Source of the DNA: Talinum fruticosum
Lineage: Eukaryota; Streptophyta; Magnoliopsida; Caryophyllales; Talinaceae
Direction: 5' to 3'
NCBI GenBank assembly: GCA_021018815.1
Contig: JAITYX010000005.1
Span: 12,012,001-12,076,000 of the forward strand
Length of the DNA: 64,000 nt
The translations under genes were made by a program, and so were the position numbers. Of the stretch, positions 55,152-64,000 are shown in pieces. Positions within the stretch are counted from its first letter, which is position 1. Each line of letters begins with the position of its first letter. The notes below the pieces were generated by a model. The model made no database searches. It was given only the letters and a program-made list of their open reading frames with translations, and was not told the DNA's origin.

Positions 55152-58100
55152 TGAAAGTTAGCTCTTGGAGAGACTAAGTCACCCTAGAGGGGGTGAATAG
55201 GGTGATGATGAAATTTGCTTCGATTAAAGTATAAATTCGTCCGAGTAGAGTTGGAGTCACGGATGAACCGAGAAAAGACCCGATTCGAAATCGGTAAAAA
55301 ATATAGAAGAAGAATAGATCGAACAAATAAACAATCTAAGTCTAGAATGAACTTAGAAAACTGGTAACACATAAAGTACATGGAAACCCTCCTGGGGTAG
55401 AAAACCACGGACTGTGCTAATCCAAGCACGAAGTCAAATCCACTATTTTGAATCCACAAAATATAGTAGATCGACTCAACCCGAGTTGCTCCCTTAGACA
55501 ACTCCTTACAAGTTTTTCCTAGACTTAGAAAATCCCTTATCTAATCTAGTACTTCCTAGCTAAGATAACCCTTACAAGTAGGGACAACTGAGCTGAGTTA
55601 ACCTTTACGACTCGATCAAGGGACCTTACTTAGAGAGTAAGAAGAGAGTTTGTAATTAAGTATAAGACCTTATAACTCGGAATATAATGAAATACGGAAT
55701 TGGAGTTGTATGTAGAAGATTGAGAATGAATACAATGACTTTTAATCAAGTATGTATTTTTACAATTGGTTTCAAGCAAATCTTCAAGTCTTGAGAGTTG
55801 GCTTCTATTTATAGATGACCAAGCAGCTTAACCGTTGTGTCCATCTTCCGACTGGAAGTTTCTTTATGACTCGTTGTGAAGGATTTTCCGAGTCACTCGG
55901 AAAATATCCGTTGAAATATGAACGTTAGACAACGGCTCTTGACTCCCTAGGAAGTGCCTAAAACCACTAGCGGTGTCTTCAAAAGTAAGGTGGAAACCAC
56001 CGTTGAGCTTAGTGTTGCAGATTTCCATTTCTGGAAACAGACAACCCCGACACGGTGTCTAAGGCTAGGTCGGAGGTGGAAAAGCCTTGTCTGCTGGTGA
56101 TTTGACGTTTTGAAGCCGGTTACTTTTGTAATTCAAATTTAGGATAACCTCGTTTGAATCACCTACAAAAGTAAATCAATTTGGTTCTCAAAGTATAAAA
56201 TACTTTGGTTCAAGATTAGACACGAGATAATAATATAATTAAGATAATTAAGTGACTAATTATCCGGGTCGGAAAAGGAATGGAATTTTCCGAGTCTAAT
56301 ATTCATGATACTCAAAATTCCATCTTAGTCGAGTCTAAAAGAGAATTAAGTTAACTAATGAGTATCGGAGGGAATAAACTTGATCTAGACTCAGCATGAT
56401 TTAAACTAGAAGCGCCGACTCTTATAGAATAAGATCCGTAATATGAAGTCGATCCCGAGTACGGTTATACGAATATCGGCGTTTGATCATGCGATAATTC
56501 TAAGTGATGAGTGATCGAGAACCGAGCATAACATAGAGAGTGCGGATATGCTTTCGAGTCACACGAGTCATGTATTACATGAAATAATTTCTACAACACT
56601 TATGAAGGTCCGCTCGGGAGAGTCCGAGTCACCCTAGAGGGGTTGAATAGGGTGATGGAAGTTTTTCGTTGACAATCAAACTCTTTTGTCCAAGAAGAAA
56701 CGCAAATGGATTCCGAGTCAAAAGCGAGGTCGAAAAGGTTGAACTCGAATTGCGGAACCGAGTAATAAAGCGAAGCTTTGAAACTGTCCGAGTCTAGAAT
56801 GAACTCGAAAGCAAAGAGACAAGAAATACGTGAAAACCCTACTAGGGCGGAAAACCACGGACCGTGCTAGTCCAAGCATGAAGTCAAATCCACTATTTTG
56901 AGTCCACAAAATACCGTAGACTGATCGAACCTGAGTTGCTCCCTTAGACAACTCTATACAAGTTTTCCTAGACTCGAAATTCCCTTATTTGATCTAGTAC
57001 TTCTTAGCTGAGATAACCCTTACAGCTAGGGACAACTAAGCTGAGTTAACCTTTACAGCTTAGTCAAGGGACCTTACTCGAAAAGTAAGAAAGTGTTTGT
57101 AACTAAGTACAAGACCTTACAACTCATAAAGTAATGAATTACAGATTGGGAGTTGTACGTAGAAGATTGAGAATGAATACAATGACTTTGCTCCAAGTAC
57201 GTGTATTAACAATAGGTTCGGCAATATTCAAGTCTTGAAAGTTGGCTTCTATTTATGGATGACCAGGCAGAGTAGCCGTTATTTCCTTCTGCCGACTAAA
57301 AGACCTTTGTGACCGTTGAAAAGAGCTTTCGAGTCACTCGAAAGTATCCGTTGTGATATGAACGTTGGGCAACGGTTTAACTCTCTTGGAAATCCCAAAA
57401 CCACTAGCGGTGTCTTGAAGGATAATGTGGAAACCACCGTTAAGCTTGGCGTTTCGGTTTTCAGATTTGGAAACGAGCAGCCACGACACAATCTTCGGGA
57501 CTGGGATAGAGAAGAGGAAAAGCCATGTCTGTTGGTGATTTGACGTTTTGAAGCCGGTTACTTTTGTATTTCGAAAAGTGAATCCTCGTTTGAATAACCT
57601 ACAAAAGTAAATCAAGTTTTGGTTCTCAAAGTATAAAGTACTTTGGTCCACGATTAGACACGAGATGATAGAATAATTAAGATAATTAAGCAACTAATTA
57701 TCCGAGTCGGAAAGTGATTGGAATTTTACGAGTCTAATATCTACGAGACTCAAAATTCCATCGGAGTTAGTCTAAGCGAAGAATCAAGTTGCATAACGAA
57801 TATCGAGTGAAATAACTTGATATAGACTAAACACGATTCGGACTAGAATCACCGACTCCAACTAAGTAGAACTTAAAACATGAAGTCGGACTCGAGTGTG
57901 ATAAAGCGAAATACTAGTCAATTCGGAATGCAATATATCTAAAGGATGAGGGACTCGGAACCGAGTGAGACAAGCATATCTGTTTTCTAAGTCACACAGA
58001 GACAAGCGAGAATATGAAAAGTAAGTGCTATATCATTTAGAAAATGTACTTTATTACTTCACAAAAGTTTCTAAGGATCGAGAGAATGCCTTGGAATCAA

Positions 58101-58322
58101 AACTCCATACTTAAGAAGTTCTTATACTTGATTCCTTCGATACAACTCAGAAATGTGTTGGGCGGTGTCCGAGTCTTCAACTTAGAGAAAATACTATATC
58201 ACTCAGAAAAGTTTCTAAGGCATAGAGAATGACTTGGAATCAAAACTTTATAAGTGAGAAAATCTTATACCTGATTCCCTTAATAGAACTCGGAAAAGTG
58301 AGGTGTAAAGTCCGAGTCGTCG
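55152..58322 (-). repeat. 5' LTR of the copia element, split by a nested solo LTR
   Basis: 55152-56602 and 58185-58322 together give 1589 bases, the same length as the 3' LTR, and are co-linear with it. The outer end reads TCCGAGTCGTCG, where the terminal CA has become CG. The junction CAACACTTAGAGAAAAT is restored when the insertion and one ACTTA copy are removed. Confidence 0.93.
56603..58179 (-). mobile_element. Nested solo LTR, copia family, 1577 bp
   Basis: Plus-strand view starts TGAAGGTCCGCTCGGGAG and ends CCGAGTCTTCA, with a perfect 5 bp duplication ACTTA (56598-56602 and 58180-58184). It is the same length and subfamily as the solo LTR at 8170-9746, in the opposite orientation. It is the youngest insertion in this stack that can be ordered with certainty. 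Confidence 0.93.
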
Positions 58323-59674
58323 GGAGGCAACCCAATATTTTTCGGAAGTTTCTATAATTCTTACTTTATTTTTATTTTATTTTGCATGCATTAGGCACAA
58401 TGCATGCATTAAGTGTGGGGAGTGCATCTTGCATTTTAATTTTATATATTTATTTTTATCTTATTTTTTGAAAAAAATATTTTTAGTGCTTTCACAATGA
58501 AGAAATACATGAACATGAATATATGCTAGGTTAACTTGATTAAACTCTTGTGTTTATAGTTTTTTCCCTTTGTAAGTGAGAAATTTGAGCATGTTAATTG
58601 TCATTCGAGTTATTTGAGTTGACCTTCACATATCTCTGCAATTAGTGACAATCATAATTTTTCATTTTTATTTGATCATGTTATATGATCGTGATAGAGG
58701 CAATAAAATAACTTCATCTATTTACCTAGACTACTGAATTTAACAGAATAACTCATTGCAATTTTGATTTTTCTTGTCTTGCCTAGTAAATTTAGAATAT
58801 TTGGGTTTACCAACATAGGTTGGTTCAAGTGCTACGACACTTGTTCCCTTTAAGCGGCTTGTGAATTGAAAAGACTTGGAAGAGTTAACCCCGTTAAGGA
58901 CCATTTATGACTCGAACCATACAAGCATTAGTAAATAGAAAAAAATTGAACAAAAAGAAGAAAAATGTTAGTTTACCAACATAGGTCAGAGTTGTTGGCT
59001 CGACACCATTTCCCTTTAAGTTTAGGTCTCAAGTTGAGCCTTTATAAATGCGAGTAACCCATGCTGGGAGAGTCATGCCCCTTTTGGGTCGATCAATGAC
59101 TCAAATCATACTAACAAAGAAAAAAAAAAGAGAATAAAGTGTTAACTCCAACATCTCTATTTGAGTTAGTGTGAGACATGGAGTGTTCTAATTTTAAGGC
59201 CCTATATGGGGTCTCGAATATGTGCTTGAATGGAGTTAGAAAAAATATGAAAAAGGAGAGAAATAAAATAAGTTGAAAAAAAAATTTGTAAGACATGTTT
59301 ATCAATTTTTAGTGAGTTATATCTACTAATTCAGTTGTCTCTATAGCCATAATGTACCTTAATTTTTTCCATCTTAAAAATTTTTAGACCTCTTGATCGA
59401 GTAAATGCACGTTTGAATAAGATCAATAATTTTTGATCTTGTTACTTAATAAGAAGAGACATTGTGAGGTTGATGAATAAACTCTCTGATGACAATTCAA
59501 TGTTAAGTTTTTCACTTGCTTGGGAAGATAACTTTTCTTCAAATTATTTTTGAAGTAAGTCAAACCTAGTGTATATTTTATGTTTTATGTATGTATTTAT
59601 AAGAAAACATAATTTTAGGTCGAGTCTTAGATTTGTTTGCACGAGGACGTCCAAAGTCTAAGTATGTGGGAATT
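58323..59674 (+). other. 3' spacer of Athila-like element A
   Basis: Resumes at GGAGGCAACCCAA, the second half of the post-pol hairpin, and continues with duplicated TGCATGCATTA (58383-58410 region), AAGTGTGGGGAGTG and AT-rich sequence. A GTTTACCAACATAGGT unit occurs twice (about 58806 and 58971). No envelope-like frame is seen. It ends in AGTATGTGGGAATT (59661-59674), the polypurine tract. Confidence 0.75.
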
Positions 59675-60242
59675 TGTTAAGTCATATTTTATACATATTT
59701 TTAGTAGTGAATTAATTTATATTATATAGTTTATTTTATCTAAATTATTCTATTTTGTCTATTTTTAGGTAATTGTCAAATAAAATAGAAAGACAGAAGA
59801 AAGGACGTCAAAAGCGGGTTTTAACTACCAACAAGCATTCAAGATAATATTCAAAGTTGGTCCAAAAATAAAAACCCAGTAGACTCTTCCTTAGAGTTAT
59901 ATGAAAAGGAGGAAACACGGGGGAGAAGAAAGGGGTGACGCTGGAATTCCTTCACTTGGCTTCACACCTCATGCCCCTCCTACATATATCCATGCCTCTA
60001 CATTCTTTAGTTCACCCCTCTCTCTCACCTTCAATCATTATCCGACACCAGCCTCCTTAGCTCCATCTTCCTCTCGGACTTCCTCATCTCTCACTCACCT
60101 CCTTCACACTATCCATCATCAAGCTTCTTTACCTCATCGCCATCCTCTCTAATCACCACAGTCTCTCGACCCTCCTTATCTCTCGCTCACCTCCTTCACG
60201 CTATCTATTTCCCTCTTCTTACTTCTTGTCTCACCCTACATC
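59675..60242 (+). repeat. 3' LTR of element A, interrupted
   Basis: Starts TGTTAAGTCATATTTTATAC and follows the LTR at 36737 closely through the CT-rich stretch to CACCCTACATC, where the long LTR begins. The rest of this LTR should lie beyond the window. Confidence 0.85.
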
Positions 60243-63200
60243 CGTAATACCTGAAATTTTAATGAAAAGTAGTCTGTAAAGCATAGAATTATTGAGTATT
60301 ATTCCCTGCAGACTAGGGGTTCGATGGCTCGATTTTATTTACTGCCGGACATATTACATTAGAATCCCTTTGGAGGCTGGTGTTGAATAAATTAAATCAA
60401 GGAAATTACCTGCCTTTTTGTGAGCTGAACCTTTGCACGATTAGGAATTCTCGTGGCCGACGTATTAAAATAAGTTAGGATGTAGAGGTATAAGGCGACG
60501 AAGAAAAGCAGAGGGGTGGATTTGTTTTATGTAGAAAAAGATTACTTTGGCCATGAAGAGATAAATAAGGTGTAATGAAGGTCCAATAGAAAGCGGAGGT
60601 GGGCTTTGTCAAGCGGTGGAGAGAGAAGGTGCAAAAATAAAAGAAGTAGGGGACCGAAGGGAGGGGGCACGGGAAAGAAAACGAAGAACCGAAGCGTAAC
60701 AGGGGAGGGAGAAAGGAGCACCGAACGAAGCGAGAGAGAGAGAGAAAGAGCGCGGGAGCCGGAGCAGAGGCCGGTGGCCCACCTGAACGGTGAGCGGCTG
60801 GTGGCCGAAGGGAGAGCGGGGGCTCGGGAAGGTGAGAAGGAGGAGAAACAGAGCGAAGCGAGTGGGGAAGAGGGACGACCGAGCGAGAGGAACCGAGAGG
60901 GAGAAAAGGCGAGCGGTGCAAGGGTCGAGGAGACCGAGGGTGGCCAGCGACCACCACGGACCCGGAAAGCAACGGCCGGCGACACGAGTAGGCGGGGAGC
61001 GAGGGAAAAAGCAAGAGACTGGGGCAGAGCAAGGGACGGAGCGAGAGATAGAGCGCGATAAAGTCTAAGAGGCCGGGGACGGGGAAAAGCAACGGCGATA
61101 AGGGAGGCAGACCGGCAGTAAGCACGCGAGGGCCAAACCGAGAGGCAGCGGGAACTAAAACGGCGGGCTAGACGCAGGGAAGTAAGAACCGAGAGGCGGA
61201 CCAAGAACCGGCACAAAGAGGGACCGAAACCAAATGACGAAGTAAGGAAGCCCGAAATCAATCCCTAAAACCCGAGAATTCAGGTGGGTAGTCTTATACT
61301 CTAAACTATTAGTAATTTTGAACCCAATTGAGTTTATTGTGATTGTTGAATGTGATTGTGAATACCGAACTTGTATGCTATTGAATGAGTTTAGTAGTTG
61401 CTGAAAGTCGAATTAGGAGTTGTGAGGGGAATTGGTAGTTGTTTAGGTCCGAACTGGAATCCGGAAATTCGGACAAAGTTGGGTTGCTTGGGCATAATGA
61501 GTAGTATCGGGAATCTGGTTAGTTGGGGATGGGGATAAGCACGTGTGGTTTGGGCATAAGTTCCGAATTAATATTTCGGATTGACTCTTAGAGATTTATT
61601 GAATTTACGACATTCGGGGATGATTGCTAATATCGGGAAATAGTGAGTTAAGCATAAAAGGGAGTGAGTTCATAGCAAATGTTTCACCGTTCGAGCACGG
61701 GAGTAAGAGGCGGTTGATTGTCCAATTAATTGAGTTCAAAAGGTAATTAAATCCTCGAGGTTGAATTGAGCTTGAAAGTAAGTAGCTAACGGGAATTGAA
61801 TAAGGGAAAATAAGTAAGAGGTACATAATTAAGGATGGGCGAACAAGGATCGATTAATAAAGTAAGAGATATTAAATGGGAAATTGAAGTTAGGAAATAG
61901 CAAGTCGGGGACGGTAAAGTTGAACTAAGCTAAAGTCATGTCTAAGACCTTTGAGAATGAATTGAATTAAAAGGTGAATGGAGATAAAGGAAACTCGGTA
62001 AAGTAAGTTTAAGGATATATGGTCGAATTAGGGCAAAAGAGGTTTGTTTATAATGTGAGGTCATGAAGTGGGGGAATTGAAGTAAAGACAATGAATTGTG
62101 AGAAATTCGGACGTCGAATTAGGTGGTGTCCGCTTGTGGTTATTGTGGCTCGTAAAATGGAAATTAATCGTATTAGAATGGTGGATTGAGAAAGGTATAG
62201 TTGGAAAGAGTTGAGAATGATTACGTGCATTGAATGGTGACTATTCGTGTTAAGTGATTTCTTTACGTGATGCTCAAAAGTAGTTTTGAAACGAGTTTTG
62301 TATTTTATGTGAAATGATCCTTGAATGCAACTTCTTGTGAGTTACCATTCAAACATGAATGTGTTTTAAAGAAGCAAAACTTATTTGAGAAAGTGAATTT
62401 ATAAGGGTGACACGTGGTGTCATGCCTTCCTTGATATTAAATCGATTTGAGAAAGTTGTGAAGTGAATGTGATGAACGAGTATGTGCAAAGAGTTTTGAA
62501 TCGACAGGCTACGGATCGTTTAGCATACCGAAGGGTTCGAACCGGGGATGCTCAGCTAGAAACTTTGAGGGAAGGGTTCTAACAAGGGTCCTGCAGAGGC
62601 GGGATGCCCGCTCCGAGACTTCCCGAAGATAGGTCCTGGGAGCCTTTTGTCGAGTCGCGCCCGAGATGAAAGAAGTGCTATTTCGAGTCCTTAGAAGGCC
62701 CGGAAAAGTTGATTCAATCCCCAAAAAGAATTGTTCATGAATGTGAAATTGTGCTTTTAAATGGTTGAAGAGTAATGATCTTTTTCATTGGAAGAGATTT
62801 CAATGAAAAGTATATAGATCTCGTATTACACTATTATGCTTTCGCAGATTTCATTATTATGAGTATTATATGTAAAGAATTTTCATTTTAAGGGTATAAG
62901 ACTCCGGTGAGCCCGTGGCTTATTGCTCACCCCCACAAATTTCCCCTTTCCACCCCAAGGTGTGCGGGTACATTATCGAAGGTAGGATCTACGCGTAGCA
63001 CAATTCGGACCCTTGTCGACCGCCGAGTGCTAGAGCGACTCAAGGAACCGACATGCATTATTATGATTCCAAATGTTGTATTTGTAATTTAGTTCATAAA
63101 GTTGTACCCGATGTACCGTAAACCATTTAGATTGTTTTAAGTTTTATAACATGATTGGTTGGACTCGGCGTGTGGCCATTGAGTTGTATACTCCGAGCGT

Positions 63201-63443
63201 GTGGCTCGTCGAGTTATATTATGCTTTTCATGCAGGGTTTTAAGGCTTTAAGCCTATGGGATAGTCCATATTACGAACGGAACTCTACCGAAATTTTTAG
63301 GAAATCTCGGATCCTTTTGGAACACCATCCTTATTGTTTTTGAGTTGAGTTTAGACAGACTAAACCAACACCGAAAGAGCCTTGGGAGTTCCTTTAAGGA
63401 ACTCGGCGATTTAATACCCCTAGGGGTGTTTTGGGGTGTTACA
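60243..63443 (+). mobile_element. Tekay/Del-like gypsy 5' LTR, 3.2 kb
   Basis: Starts CGTAATACCTGAAATTTT (terminal TG changed to CG) and ends GGGGTGTTTTGGGGTGTTACA. The ends form the short inverted repeat TGTAACACC, two positions of which have changed at the left. Length, ends and the Met primer site after it point to the Tekay/Del type of chromovirus. 60600-61260 is extremely purine-rich on the plus strand. The ACATC to its left should recur beyond the window if this is an intact insertion. Confidence 0.75.
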
Positions 63444-63447
63444 AAAA

Positions 63448-63459
63448 TGATATTAGAGC
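63448..63459 (+). promoter_or_regulatory. Degenerate initiator-Met primer binding site
   Basis: TGATATTAGAGC against TGGTATCAGAGC: two transitions, followed by ATAG as in the tRNA-complementary extension. Confidence 0.75.
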
Positions 63460-63742
63460 ATAGATTTTGGCGACCTTAAGTCCGCATTGCATATAGCCGT
63501 CTAGGATCCTTGTGATGTGATTGCGTGCCTTGTTTGTGACGACTATGTGCATAGTTTTGAGTATAACTTCTAGCTCATAAGAGATTACTTAGTTGACTCA
63601 GCTTTAGTTAACCAATTGGTGGTTGCTCTTTTAGATGAGTATGTGCACCGACGGGCTGTCTCACTCTTTGGTTAATATACTTATTATGTGTGCCCTAAGT
63701 ATGAGGAAGTAACACCACTTGAATGTCTTAGGTGACCGATCA

Positions 63743-64000
63743 ATGGCGTTCTCCCGGGAAGATTATACATATATGCCCTTTTGGTGGGCGGCTTGCAACG
63801 ACGTGTTCTTTTGGAGAGTCCTGGAGTTGAGTAATGAATGGAACATAGTCTGGACTACTTCGGACTTCCGGGTGAAGAACTTTATCCGTAACCTGCCCTT
63901 GGATGGCCCATGGGCGGAAATCACCGTCCTCCTGCGGGCTACCATACCCTTTAGGGGTTGGTGTCCCTTCTCTTATCGGGAATTGGTCACGTTCTTATGG
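63743..64000 (+). CDS. Unidentified open frame running off the right edge
   Basis: ATG at 63743 opens 86 codons without a stop to the last base: MAFSREDYTYMPFWWAACND at the start, then VFFWRVLELSNEWNIVW and LPLDGPWAEITVLLRAT. It is rich in Trp and Phe and free of stops, in contrast to nearly everything else in the window. It lies about 280 bases after the primer site, where gag of a Tekay/Del element should begin, but it does not resemble the gag I would expect. It may be a diverged gag, an extra 5' ORF, or a chance frame. Confidence 0.4.
   Translation, partial: MAFSREDYTYMPFWWAACNDVFFWRVLELSNEWNIVWTTSDFRVKNFIRNLPLDGPWAEITVLLRATIPFRGWCPFSYRELVTFLW

Larger units (their letters stand above)
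45834..58322 (-). mobile_element. SIRE/Maximus-like Ty1/copia retrotransposon, nearly complete
   Basis: Two LTRs of 1589 bp each (after subtracting a nested solo LTR from the right one) enclose primer site, gag, protease, integrase, RT, RNase H and a further ORF in minus-strand order, the domain order of copia with the extra 3' ORF of SIRE/Maximus. The target duplication is GGAGG (45829-45833 and 58323-58327). It interrupts the 3' region of Athila-like element A. The LTRs are similar but not identical, and the coding region has several stops and shifts, so it is an ageing, inactive copy. Confidence 0.95.

Noticed and set aside
60475..61261. Two overlapping minus-strand open frames of 216 and 239 codons, and plus-strand frames of 151 and 92 codons
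   Set aside because: They arise from the purine-rich, stop-poor composition of this LTR stretch. The products are low-complexity Ser/Leu/Pro or Arg/Glu/Gly and overlap on both strands with no domain.

Overview
The window looks like repeat-dense nuclear DNA from a flowering plant, most likely a eudicot and most likely pericentromeric or otherwise heterochromatic. It is built of nested LTR retrotransposons and CACTA DNA transposons. The lineages that can be recognised are plant-specific: Ogre/Tat-like and Athila-like Ty3/gypsy with tRNA-Arg-like or tRNA-Asp primer sites, SIRE/Maximus-like Ty1/copia with 1.5-1.6 kb LTRs, a Tekay/Del-like long LTR, and CACTA elements with TNP2 and Transposase_24 genes. 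I found no intact host gene, no rRNA or tRNA gene and no CRISPR array. Almost every coding stretch carries stops or frameshifts.

Layout from left to right. 1-1042: minus-strand Ogre/Tat-like gag and LTR remnant. 1118-4960: a plus-strand chromovirus-like gypsy relic (gag, protease, RT), split by a copia solo LTR at 2459-3919 (TSD GGGCC). 4961-~7800: Ogre-like LTR, primer site and leader, plus strand. 7821-26641: one minus-strand Ogre/Tat-like relic, read leftwards as gag, protease, linker, RT, RNase H, integrase. It is interrupted by a non-autonomous CACTA piece (20535-~24395), a structurally complete but pol-deleted Athila-like element (10435-18317, TSD ACCTC) and a copia solo LTR (8170-9746, TSD GCACT). 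26642-36736: a second Ogre/Tat-like relic in the opposite direction, head to head with the first, carrying a 7.6 kb CACTA element (28942-36518, TSD TAT).

36737 to the right edge is the deepest stack. An Athila-like element (LTR from 36737, primer site 44008, gag 44209-45828, 3' LTR from 59675) sits in the second Ogre relic. Its 5' LTR is broken by a solo LTR (37536-39666), an unexplained block (39667-~40510) and an Ogre-like LTR (41517-43550). Its 3' region holds a nearly complete SIRE/Maximus-like copia element on the minus strand (45834-58322, TSD GGAGG) with gag, protease, integrase, RT, RNase H and an extra downstream ORF. The 5' LTR of that copia element carries a younger solo LTR (56603-58179, TSD ACTTA). 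A Tekay-like LTR (60243-63443) interrupts the Athila-like 3' LTR and is followed by a degenerate initiator-Met primer site and an unidentified open frame running off the window.

The genes do not form a host pathway. Each group is the replication machinery of one transposon, and the two Athila-like elements have lost reverse transcriptase and integrase, so they could only have moved with help in trans. Points worth following are the head-to-head Ogre copies (a possible hairpin RNA source), the GGAG-loop hairpin cluster in the Athila LTRs, the conserved hairpin into which the copia element inserted, and the unassigned frame at the right edge.
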